Part shown: positions 36,230-46,226 of the stretch, in pieces
Layout of the letters: each line of letters begins with the position of its first letter
Position numbering within the stretch: the first letter of the stretch is position 1
From: Pterobdella sp. o SKG-2022
Taxonomy: Eukaryota > Annelida > Clitellata > Hirudinida > Piscicolidae
Assembly (NCBI GenBank): GCA_964035795.1
Contig: OZ038321.1
Span: forward strand, 6,257,696 to 6,321,695
Length of the DNA: 64,000 bases
Direction: 5' to 3'
The notes under the pieces: generated by a model
What the model was told of the DNA's origin: nothing
Database searches by the model: none
What the model saw: only the letters and a program-made list of their open reading frames with translations
Made by a program: the position numbers and the translations under genes

Positions 36230-38181
36230 CTTATGGTTTTTTTATTCATGCCAATATAAATTTCATCTGTTGATACATTAGCGTTGGTTTTGAAATATTA
36301 TAATGAGATTGAAGTTTAGAAGCTTGAAGTAATCCCAAGCCTATTATATGCATGTTTGTTTTTTTGATGATTATTTTTATTATTAATTTTATGTTTTTAT
36401 CATTTTTTATTGAACATATGTTTATGTATGACGATAAGTAACTTGAGGCAATAAACAATTGTTTTTGAAATCTTCAGCCTGAAATTATAAATTGCTAACT
36501 CATTTCACCACAATTTCAATACAATGCATAAGATATCAACAAATTCAGTCGAATAGTGAATCTAGAAACATCTATACACGCTACTATTATCACATGTACT
36601 CATTGTAATATGCATTGAATAGTGTGTGTAATTCCTAAGAACAGTGATTCTTAATGCAATTATATGTATGCATATCCACAAATAAATGAACGCTTACACT
36701 AGATTGACTTGTTAGTGTATAATATGAGGTAGGGAAGAACAAAGATTATCAAAATGCTAATGCGAAATGTCTATTTATAAATACATTCTTATAGAAAACA
36801 TAACTGAAAAACCAAACATGCACAAAAAGTAAAAAAACTCAGCACTTAGAAAACTAATAAAAAAGTTTAAAACACACAGAAGCTTTGTAAATCTTGTTAA
36901 ATAAGTTATGTATAGATTCAACTTGAACTTCTCAAATGTATTAAATTAATACAGAGCTGAGTGACTCATTTTGAATAAGTATGCATCATTTTTTTTTAAA
37001 TATTGAAAAAATTCATGTTCACACGCATATACACAATCATAAAGCTGGTTATAATGTACGTTATTGATATCATAGTATACATTTAATAGGTATATATTAT
37101 CAGAATAACAGCATAATACTTAATTCTTAAGTTGCACCGATATCATTGGTAATAGTGAGTTCAATAAGGTTTAATTATTAAATTTTACATCAGAAACATA
37201 CATAAAGAGAAATATAGGCAAACGAATTTTTTCGAATTTTCAGACGATAATACTTCAATACGTTTGCTTTGAAGTACTAAACTATATTATTATAAATTGA
37301 CAAGAGATATCACAAAGAGTGAGATCTCTGTCAAAATAAAGAAAGAAAAGCTTTATTGACAATGCTTGAAAATATAATTCCTCATTGAACTTGTAAAGAT
37401 TTTGAATTTTCTCTACAAAGATTGTCTCAAAAAACAGTATAAACTTCTATGAATCAAGGAAACAAATCATTTTCGTTTATTTAATTACTCTTTATTTAAA
37501 TAAAATTTTTATTGACATACATGAATATTTTTTAGTGGTTCAATGTTTAAAAACTTGACAATGGCAGTCATGCTAACTGAATTGTGCAAACTATATCACA
37601 TCGTTGTTTAGTCTTTTATTGACTGATTTCTTACTTTATCGATTGACCTATATAATTTTGAAAATTTATTTATAAATGAAATAAGGTTCAAATTTATTGT
37701 TTTTGTATTCTTTGTTGTTATTATCTTCATCACATTTCGTCTTTTTTCTTATCAAAATGTTTCAATAATTTTTCAAAAAAAAAACATGAATAATTTTTTG
37801 AATTAATAATAAATATTTATTTGATTAATTATTTAGAAATTAATTTTTATATATTCTAAGAGAATAAAAAAGTAAGCCATCAGGTCACTCTAAAAAAGGG
37901 TTTAGTGGCGCACTTTTTAGGGGTTTTTAACTAGCTAGTGAATGATGAAGTAGGATAGACTGACACAATTGTATGAAAAAAAAAAAAAGTATTTATTAAA
38001 TAAAACTTCACAGAGCCTCTCGTAAGATAAAATGATTAGCTAATGAAGCACACAAAAAATAAAGAATTAAAAAATACTGTTAACTGACCAACGGCAGGGT
38101 TGAAGACATCAGGGGAAGGTGGGAAGAAAGACATCATTTGAGGACTCAAGCCAGGGAACATACTTCCCAGTGATGAGTATG
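15896..38181 (-). CDS. BAZ2: BAZ2-family chromatin remodelling subunit (toutatis/TIP5 type); 35 exons threaded, 5' end missing
   Basis: Large non-catalytic subunit expected to partner an ISWI ATPase in the nucleus (NoRC-like, known for the family). Domain order: disordered N-terminus, TAM/MBD, charged linker, DDT, WHIM segments, PHD, extra Cys cluster, bromodomain; this order is diagnostic of BAZ2. I joined 35 exons whose phases all agree, giving at least 2,103 residues from the first visible codon (vertebrate BAZ2 proteins are roughly 1,900-2,170). The initiating exon lies upstream of 38181 and was not found. Exon blocks with coordinates are listed separately. One junction is ambiguous: exon 17884/17892-17996 to 17500-16985, where the in-frame donor is CCA/GTCGCT while a stronger AG/GTTGCT would break the frame. 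Two SINE copies lie in its introns (16.1 and 31.3 kb). Confidence 0.93.
16100..16215 (-). mobile_element. tRNA-derived SINE copy (in BAZ2 last intron)
   Basis: Minus-strand tRNA-like head with A-box-like CTCAGCTGGTAGAGC and B-box GTTCGATCCC, followed by the family body (reverse complement of TAGCAAAAACACACTATGGA-type sequence) near 16100-16137. It shares both parts with the copies near 31.3 and 57.2 kb. Confidence 0.65.
16702..17500 (-). CDS. BAZ2: BAZ2 Asn/Ser-rich linker exons before the bromodomain
   Basis: Exons 17500-16985 and 16871-16702. The first starts VPSKKRMQKLLMTPSSSPSF and contains a long Asn-rich stretch coded by AAT/AAC triplets (plus 17220-17340), then NNRKSKRKDDLEGVPHLEDL. 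The second starts NINNNGQPMMLEKIKIDLKK and ends CKDDFFKC, leading in phase 2 into the bromodomain exon. The Cys before the T-V-L-S-E-M helix matches vertebrate BAZ2. Confidence 0.85.
17884..18691 (-). CDS. BAZ2: BAZ2 PHD finger plus extra cysteine cluster
   Basis: Exons 18691-18602 (TCQICRQDDNEGELLLLCDL then CDHGYHTYCVK) and 18284-18228 (PKLQAIPDGDWYCQDCMAK) make a complete C4HC3 PHD finger, expected to read the histone H3 tail. The next exon, 17996 to 17892 or 17884, encodes CVVCGKQAGRMITCITCKRK followed by THIACFDPP. This supplies C-x2-C-x8-C-x2-C-x4-H-x2-C, i.e. six of eight ligands of a second PHD-like cluster; the last Cys pair is not evident downstream. In vertebrate BAZ2 this place is a basic linker as I recall it. 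Splice sites on both sides are consistent. Confidence 0.9.
19003..20514 (-). CDS. BAZ2: BAZ2 Gln-rich exon and pre-PHD helices
   Basis: Exons 20514-20108, 19635-19508 and 19204-19003. The first is strongly Gln-rich (many QQPQ/QLQ units) and ends in ESFNEKVCNASLQ, matching the E-x-x-V-x-x-A-S-L-Q element before a conserved GW. The next starts GWKAKKAKEEEEATIM and has KLESSIERRYLK. The third has an acidic stretch, then ELLAWRKAVSTATNPSQLYI and RNISWEKSIMR directly before the PHD finger, as in BAZ2A/B. For the first exon an inner acceptor six bases later (CTCTAG) would also keep phase. Confidence 0.9.
20841..23353 (-). CDS. BAZ2: BAZ2 acidic region and WHIM2/WHIM3 segment exons
   Basis: Exons 23353-23173 (LRMLQAIQLRKN then a Glu/Asp run), 22984-22928 (EDELLSLEELEAKIDKLTK), 22576-21749 (276 codons beginning QYTGMQERTSHF, with PPLGTDRFRRLYWLLPRCGG), 21357-21276 and 20999-20841 (DMQNGWWAIRERDELNTLLK, SQRGVREKVV). 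The D-R-x-R-R-x-Y-W and GWW...L-x-x-L-x-x-R-G-x-R-E motifs are BAZ2/BAZ1 signatures. The middle of the 828-base exon is Glu/Lys/Ser-rich and poorly conserved, then returns to a W-F-S...R-S-P-C block as in vertebrates. The intron at 23.04-23.14 kb contains a tRNA-like sequence. Confidence 0.92.
23045..23140 (-). other. degenerate tRNA-like sequence (BAZ2 intron)
   Basis: On the minus strand, AGCCTAGTTGGTATAGCG resembles a D-arm and CTTCAACTCCCGGTAGCC a T-arm/acceptor end, but spacing and stems are poor. It may be an old relative of the tRNA-derived SINE or a tRNA pseudogene. Confidence 0.25.
23747..27345 (-). CDS. BAZ2: BAZ2 DDT domain and first WHIM segment exons
   Basis: Exons 27345-27237, 26508-26372, 26106-25999, 25764-25655 and 23821-23747. 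DDT core: DKVFADSLMLLEFVHNFYAC, then LPSIEDIQKGLIG with FVKLCIEDPGFP. Then MKLADVEIDMDNVSEVMRIY, LTEIPFQALSPLQRVNVL and SEID-like GEIDRSIDEMAVLRKDKWLI (WHIM1 end). The DDT/WHIM unit anchors ISWI and reads linker DNA length (family knowledge). All junctions agree in phase. The 1.8-kb intron 23822-25654 carries AT-rich sequence and no further exon that I can see. Confidence 0.92.
26965..27096. repeat. imperfect GAT/GATGAT tract (BAZ2 intron)
   Basis: A run of GATGATGAT units with AAG, AAT and GAG interruptions. Its translations give His- or Ser-runs on the minus strand; there is no sign these are coding. Confidence 0.85.
28363..31045 (-). CDS. BAZ2: BAZ2 charged linker / coiled-coil exons
   Basis: Exons 31045-30959 (DYVEISKDRVAEIFEKVKL), 30439-30397 (short, weak acceptor), 29867-29797 (DYDLGRDENGKIDWAHG), 29243-29178 (ERERRRHYLLLVKAIDARRK), 28919-28857 (EREKMREERRNFKRVGKE) and 28440-28363 (EYRRQEAMKMRMMKKPVEDM). 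The last three closely match the Arg/Glu/Lys-rich helix that precedes the DDT domain in BAZ2A/B, including the K-K-P-x-E-D-M end. A further phase 0-0 exon at 29625-29503 (41 codons) is possible. Intron 28.4-28.9 kb holds an ATT microsatellite. Confidence 0.8.
28451..28509. repeat. ATT trinucleotide run (BAZ2 intron)
   Basis: ATT repeats interrupted by short non-repeat bases, immediately upstream (in transcript sense) of the exon at 28440. They form the poorly pyrimidine-rich context of its acceptor. Confidence 0.8.
29339..29435. repeat. AGT trinucleotide run (BAZ2 intron)
   Basis: AGT/GGT repeat with few interruptions, between the possible extra exon (29503-29625) and the exon at 29243-29178. 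Confidence 0.85.
29503..29625 (-). CDS. BAZ2: possible additional BAZ2 exon (41 codons)
   Basis: Between two recognised exons, a 123-base segment has an acceptor (ACCCTCAG, exon from 29625), a donor (CTG followed by GTGGGT, exon ends at 29503) and one open frame in phase 0-0, so it can be included or skipped. It reads FQNAFANQHKNKSTEQKTPL in its centre. Base composition is clearly richer in GC than surrounding intron. It does not obviously resemble the vertebrate linker, so it may be lineage-specific or a repeat fragment. Confidence 0.4.
31255..31445 (-). mobile_element. tRNA-derived SINE, near full-length copy
   Basis: The head (minus, 31442 to about 31367) has TATAGCTCAGCTGGTAGAGC (A box) and GGGTTCGATCCC (B box). 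The body includes a GTATTTTTGCTACA segment and AGCGCTTTGAACTACAAGGA. The end is near CTCTACATTACATTAGTAG. It shares the head-body-tail order with the copy at 57135-57350. It lies in the BAZ2 intron between 31495 and 31045. Confidence 0.7.
31495..32448 (-). CDS. BAZ2: BAZ2 TAM/MBD domain exons
   Basis: Exons 32448-32379, 32092-31981 and 31593-31495. Joined, they read LLKIPLNRGWKRETKIEL, then VEYTNPCNMKVLDRRELEQ, then YLVLVNPDSLNRSHFSF and KLGTFYEKK. This matches the BAZ2 methyl-CpG-binding-like (TAM) fold: a G-W-x-R-E start, the Y-x-N/A-P-C turn, and the FSF...G-x-F/Y-Y-E end. The TAM domain in BAZ2A binds RNA or DNA rather than specifically methyl-CpG (family knowledge). All three junctions use clear CAG acceptors; the middle donor is GGGTAAGT. 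Confidence 0.9.
32658..38181 (-). CDS. BAZ2: BAZ2 N-terminal disordered region (6 exons)
   Basis: Exons 38181-38089, 35871-35611, 35158-34479, 34322-33702, 33154-33049, 32708-32658. The first is Pro/Phe/Met-rich (SMFPGLSPQMMSFFPPSP). The second ends in DNADWWKMTSEQ, resembling the short Trp-Trp motif near the N-terminus of vertebrate BAZ2. Exon three is Ser/Pro/Asn-rich and begins GLNGFYGGNPLLNSMYP. Exon four contains GAIDLSVKKPR and a basic run SNARKNKRKGDGKGK, a probable nuclear localisation signal. Exons five and six (Cys/Glu-rich, SEKSCCSDD) have weaker acceptors and are less certain. The 2.2-kb intron 35872-38088 holds only AT-rich sequence with an ATT run at 36191-36229. Confidence 0.75.
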
Positions 38182-39699
38182 CTGTAGTGGGGGTGTTGTG
38201 TGAGGTGATAAGGATTAATGAGTGGTAGTGGTAAGAATGACGAGGGACAACGGTTGATGATGTTTATGTAATGTTGATTCAATAAAATACAATAAGAAGT
38301 ATGATTATAGTGAAACTATACCAAAATTCTAGACCAAAATGAGGTTGATGTGTTTTTAAGTTAATAGAGGCTAATGAATGAATGGTGAGAAAATTAGTAA
38401 ACGATGCTTGAATCATATGTGGTTGGTTGGATGCTGGTGGTGAGATGATGGTTTGCTGGCAGTAAAGGAATAATTATGCTTAAAAACAAACAAAAATGTG
38501 TTATATTGAGTTTTTATAATTAGAATATAATTAAATATTCCTGAATGGTATTTTCAAATATTTGCATAAGTTGGTACTTTTGACGTGTCTACTATAGAAA
38601 AAAAATACTTTTGGAAATCAAAATTATTATATATACCCACTAAATTTTTAAAATAGCAAAAAGGTTGTAGTAGAAAAATTGGCATTTATATCAGCTGAAA
38701 GTTTTAGTCTAGAGGCGTGTGACTATGCATTTTGAGTATAAAAATTTATTTGCTTTCACGGAATATATTGTATCGAAAAAATTCAAGACAGTATCGTATT
38801 CCCAGTCAAGTTTTTGAGTATCCTTGAGGAAGATTTTTTTTTTTAAATATACTCCAAAAGTATGATTAAGTTTAAAAATTCATTGCTTTATGAGGAAATA
38901 TTAGGAAGGCGTGAGAAGTGTGGCCTTAAATCAAGAACCTGTAATATGCCTACAGAACTACATTATGAATCTACTCTTGTACCTCATAAACTAACGTATT
39001 TAATAGTACATAAAAATAACCTACCGACTATATTATAAAGATATTAAACCCAGCAAGTTTCAAAACTACTTATAAGATTACTAGTAAATAGATCGTATGA
39101 TAAAGATACATTCCAAATATATTTATCATAAAAACTTGAAATCTTTAAGTTTCTAGGCCACACTTTCACAAGATAAACCGTCTGTAATGATAAGAACCAG
39201 AAGTACAGCATTATAAATTAGGTCTGGATTGAAGTTTTATAACTCAGTTGAGCGATTATAATGAATTCAATAGCCGAAAACTTCAGCACTGTACTAGTAA
39301 ATGCATTTGTAAGTTTCACGTTAATCTTCGTAATTAGAACTCTCATATCAAGAACATTACATACATTTTACTGAAACTAATATGTCAAGGATTATCAAAG
39401 AGAAAAATACTTCAATGTGTCTTAACAGATCATTTGGAGAAACTGGAATAAAAAAATTTTATTTAAATTGTCTTATACACATTATGGAATCAATATTGTG
39501 GTTTATAAGTTGTTTGAAGGCTGATAATGAAATTATTGTACTTTTAATCTTACTTATGAACTGAATACAATGACGTCTGAAATTATACTCATTAGACTTC
39601 AAAATGAATACCAGCAAAAGTTGAAATCAATAATTTCGAAAGAGTTGAGTGAAGGGCATTTATTAGTATGTTGCAAGAGACTAACAATATTATTAACAT

Positions 39700-39874
<175 letters not shown>

Positions 39875-41778
39875 CAAACTCACAAAGAAGAGGGTTGAAG
39901 TCGAAGGGGGCTTGCTTATTCTTGGGACGATCTTTATTTTTTGAATCCATTCTTTCAGCTATTCATCTCAACTGTTGAATCATATATGTATATAAAATTT
40001 ATTAACCTAAATCGATTTTTCTATAAACACTGTGCTAGCCAGTGTTAATGGCTATGAAGCAGTGAGGTGGTAACAGAATTAAAATTGATATATTCCTGAA
40101 CAAACTCATGGAGTTATTGTGAATTATATACGTTGAATGATACTGTTTGTATTAAACCCATTGAACTGTTAGACATAATTAAAACTTTAGAGTCATTATT
40201 GATGAAACGTTCATCTATAAATATATGATTAAGTCAAGTGGTTAATAACTATATGCTTTGACGTACTAGCTTATAGACCGAAAAATAAAGATATTACATA
40301 CATGTAAGTAAGTTTGATATATTAGTTCGTAGAGCAAAAATAACAACAAATCAGATATATGGGATGAAGGTTTTACGTGTGAGAATTCAGTGAAATATAA
40401 TAAAACTTTTGGGATGAAATCAGATATTTTGGCAACCTGACGTTCCCATTGGTGCATATCACTAGTTCATAATGAAAATTTAAAAATTACGTCTGTTATT
40501 TTACTTTCGATTTAAACCCCAGCTTTCAAAGCTTTACTTCCAATCGATTTTAATATTTCTTATATGTAAATAAAAGTAGACTGATCAGAAAAGAATAAGA
40601 TATTCATTAAAATAGTTGGTGAATTATTTTAATTAGATAAAAAATGATAATAGATTCCATTAAATTTTGTATATATTTTAAACCCAATGACAAAAAGAAA
40701 TGATCTATTTGACCGTAAAATAAATAAAAAAATAATTTTAAAAAATTAATAAAAATATTAAAAAAATACTCAAAAAAATAACAAAATGAGAATTGAAACA
40801 ATAGAAAACAACAAAAATAATAATCTTTCTTTTCACCTTCCTCCGAATCTTGATGACAAGGACCATTAACATAGTATATTATAATTAGCTAATCCAAACA
40901 TTGACTTCATGTGTAGCTATTGAAGGTTTCAATAGTTTAAAGTGAATTAATTATCAAATAATGAGAAGTTATGAATTAGCTGATGATTTGAATTGTTTTC
41001 TCTTGAAAGATTTTTAGGAAACCAGAATATAAATTAGTATTTAATAATCTAACTTTATTAACAGGATTATTATTATTATTTCAATGAATATTTTTTATTC
41101 GTTTAATTTAAAAAATTATACCAAAATTAACAGCATCAAAATCTAGCAAAGTATACAGAATTATGTGAACATTAAAAGCAAAATAAGATAATGAATAAAA
41201 ACAGATATAAAATTAATAATATATTAATAAAAAAATTGAATAAAAAATATAAAGATATAAAGCATAATAATGCTAATAATAATAGAAATGATAATAATAG
41301 AAATAATAATAAGCAATAGAGAAGTAATGAGTCTATTATGAAAGGCTTCAACCAGACATACTTAACGTTACCATTGAAAAAAGATAGTCTTTTGTTTGAA
41401 GGCTTAGGGGGTGAGTTCTATTGTTATTATTATTTTTGTTGTTTTTATTGTTATTTTTATTTTTGTTGCTTTTATTGTTATTGTTCTTATTGGTATTGCA
41501 TTGTTATTTAAGCACTAAGTTCTGTGTGTTCATATAAGATATATGTATTGTAGTTAGTTAGTTTTGTTATTGTTTGCACTGTATTGTATCATACTTTTTA
41601 TTATTATTTTCTATTTTTCAAAAAATCTTAGGGGATTTTCTTCCACTATCACTTAATCTGTTAGATATCTGTCTAATAAAATTTTATTTCATTCAACTTT
41701 ATATTTTTTAGACTCAAAATTAAATCAAAAAATGATCCTTTCATTCGTTAATTCTCAGTTTCTTTCATTTTTTCAGCG

Positions 41779-41870
41779 CTTCTATTGTTAGTTGTTCAGC
41801 TAACAAGCGTGAAAACATTGAAGGATTAGTGCATTCGGTCCAGATGCCTACCATTCACCTGTGGAGTAAG
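41779..41870 (+). CDS. orphan exon candidate
   Basis: A strong acceptor (pyrimidine tract then TTTTTTCAG, just before CGCTTC) and donor (TGTGGA followed by GTAAGC) bracket about 90 bases with one open frame: ASIVSCSANKRENIEGLVHS then VQMPTIHLW. No partner exon was found on this strand within about 10 kb. Boundaries are accurate to a few bases. It may belong to a gene with long introns or be a chance combination. Confidence 0.3.
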
Positions 41871-42531
41871 CAGTTCTATTCTGTCTTTAAGCTCTTATTT
41901 CTTTTTTGACAGTTACTTATGTGTTTGAGTTGTTATTTCTGTGTTTTTAAACTAGTACTCCTTTTTTGATGCTTTATTTTTGTGTTTAAGCTGATAATTT
42001 TTTCTCTTAAGCTGTTAATTTTTTTTGTACTATTAATTTTGTGTTTCAAGCAGTTTTTCACTTCTCTAATCTATAGTGTTTTTTCATCCACTTTTTGAAT
42101 AATAAATATATTTTCATAAAAATATAGTAATTTATTTAATAAATTTTTAAATTTATCATTATTATGAAAACTTTCTCGTTTTTGAATCTAAAAAGTGAGC
42201 TCCACTGTTAATTTTTTATGTATCAGAATCTGCTCTTAACTTATTATTGGTAATTAATCCGTTTTAATCTAAAAGCTTTAACCTTAATTGAGAAAAAAAC
42301 ATTAACAATGAAAAAAAAACACATCTCCCAAAGAAAATAGTATAAAGTCTACAGGAAATAAAAATCAGAATCCTATCTCACACTTAATTTCTTCCATCAA
42401 GTTTCAAAAACGAACTTGATGTAGTTATACTGTGAAGAATAAGCATAATAACATGAAATAAATATTAATTAAAAATCAAAATAACAATGAAATATTATAT
42501 AATTGAAAAAGCAAAATAAAACCAATAATAA

Positions 42532-42593
42532 TATTAGTATTACCACTACTAATACTACTATTACTACTACTTCTACTACTAAGACTACTACTT

Positions 42594-42689
<96 letters not shown>

Positions 42690-42690
42690 T
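42532..42690. repeat. second compound (CTA)n then (AAT)n microsatellite
   Basis: Imperfect CTA/ACT triplets with TTCTAC and AAG interruptions become pure CTA, then switch to AAT. Same order and orientation as the array at 39701-39874. Confidence 0.95.
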
Positions 42691-45243
42691 TAACAATAAT
42701 GTTAAAAAATGAAACGCATCAAAGAAATTCTACCATACACAATAACAAGTCAGTGAAATAATCATCCTACACTATTAATCAGGCCAGGGATACATTTTAC
42801 GGAAATAACAATAAAAACATAATAGTAATAATACCAAAAAAAAAATAAATTAGTATTAATATAAAAAATATTGAAGGTGATAGGAATGATACTAAAACAA
42901 CTAATCATGAAAAATAAGCATATTAATGATATTACAATTGATAACATCGATACTGAAATTAATAATAATAATAAGAATGAAATAATCATAACAGAAACAA
43001 TAACATTAGTGCTAATAGGAGAAAAACCTTCTAATAATAATAAAAAAGCTAACAATAAAAATAATTATTATTAATATTTAAAAAAATCATTAATTTTGAG
43101 ATTTTGTTATCAAATGTACTTAAAGAAAAGTACTTGTAAATGTAAATTAAACTTAAGGGAAATTCCCTTTACGAACAAACTGGTGTTTTTTAGTAAAATA
43201 ATCAAAAATAACTGAAGACTTTATTTAAAACGATAAAAACACTATAAATTTATCTTTTTTGAAAAACTATTGAGAAAGATACCTGCAGTATCTCTCAAAA
43301 CTACTAATAACAAGGCTCTGTTTAAAACGATACAAGTTTTAATAATGAACTGGTGACAATCCTTTGCCACGTGAAAATATATGCAGATATAAATAAAAAT
43401 ATAACAGTTTGAATATTTCCAGATGATGGATTGACGAGAAAATCTTTTATTTTAATAATGTTTGCAGCTATTTCCCACTATTTGTAGTTAATATCACTCT
43501 TCCCACGTTGCTAATATTTCTATTATTATTAATACATTATTATCATTACTAATACTTTATCACTATTACTGTTATCGTTATAAATATCTAATAATATCTA
43601 GTAGTATTGTTATTACTATTAATGCTAATATTAATATTATTGTTTTAATTGTTGTTGTTATCTAGGTTATCATCGTTCTGATTAATATTAACCGATTCAA
43701 TTATTAAAACCATTATTGTTATCACTACATTAGCATCGTAAACAGCATCTATAATACAGATCTCAATAATATAGGCATTTCAAATTCATTTTGAAATTAC
43801 TGTGAATTGAATCACATATCAGAGTTTTCTAATGCTGATGAATAGTATATGTTATTTCATATTAGCTATTTTTAACATTTATTATTGATCATAATTATTT
43901 TTTTTTGGTACATTTTGTTTTTTATCGATGTTATTTTTAACGATTAAAAGTAAGGGAATTTGTCATTTTAAATTAAGAGTACATTGAATATAAACAGACC
44001 GGTTTTGGTTATATTTTGGTAACAAAGAATGCTTTGAATACAGAGGGTGATTCTAAAAACACTCAATATAATGCTACTCTCAAATAAATAATAACAATAA
44101 TAATGGAAATAATAACAATAATAAGGTTAACTAAAGCTGTACTATTGGTAGGTTAAATGTATCTATATAATTAGCCTGGTCTTTGTTTAATATTACGTTT
44201 TTATTGCTGTTTGCAATCATATGATTTAAATGAACTGTTGTTTTCAAGGAGATTCATTTGTGAATCAAAATTAAATTTTAGTTATCTTTGTTGATTTGTG
44301 AAAAACTAAAAAATGTCGATGAAATAACGGTAAATCATGTTAAGTTTTTATAAAAATTTTTTTTGATCAATATTGAAGTGGTGTTAAGATGAATCGATTT
44401 TTAACCCTAGCAACTAACCATGAAAACTTATATATCGATCAAAAACATAGAACAATATATTAAAAATTTTAAAAAAATAAAAAAAACAACCAACATTTTT
44501 GGTAAAATCCAAAAATCCAAAGTCTAAGAGATGAGGGCGATAAAAGATAAAAAGGACGAACACAAACGAAAAAGAATTTTGTTATGTGCATGGTATAATC
44601 TTACGGTGGTTATATATGCTTTAAGCATATACTATTCACAATACTAAGACGTTGCCATCAATTCAAAACTGATTTTTATCGTGAATCTAATTATCATGTG
44701 ATGTTGAATTTGATTTATTAAATAGTATTAAACATTTTTTGAATTTTTTATATTGATTAATACAAGGGTTAATAGGGAATTGAGCTAATTAATTAGAATC
44801 ATGTAGACCTCTTTAAACACTGTCAAAACAGTGATATGTTATGTATGTACTGATGCATATATGTTACATTATGTGCTTCGTATAAACATTGCATTTATAC
44901 GCTTTTTTATATTAAATACTAATTTATATATTCTATGTGCTTGATGGTGATGGATAAGATTTAAATATTAATAAGTGATGAAAACAAAGATTTGAGGAGA
45001 ATGAAATATTAATTAATTGTGAAAATTGAATTCAATTTTATGAAGTAAGAACTAGAAGAGGTTCATGCATATGAAATTCTTATAAATATGTGATGTTAAT
45101 TGATCTGGTGTTTTATGAATGAGAAGTTAAAAGAGTGGAAACAACTGGTCACGAAAAGAGTAAAACTTTCCATTGTATTAATTCATTATGCAGTGTTTTA
45201 CATAGAATTAATTTAAGTTATTTGAATGGAGGTAGATAGAGTG

Positions 45244-46226
<983 letters not shown>

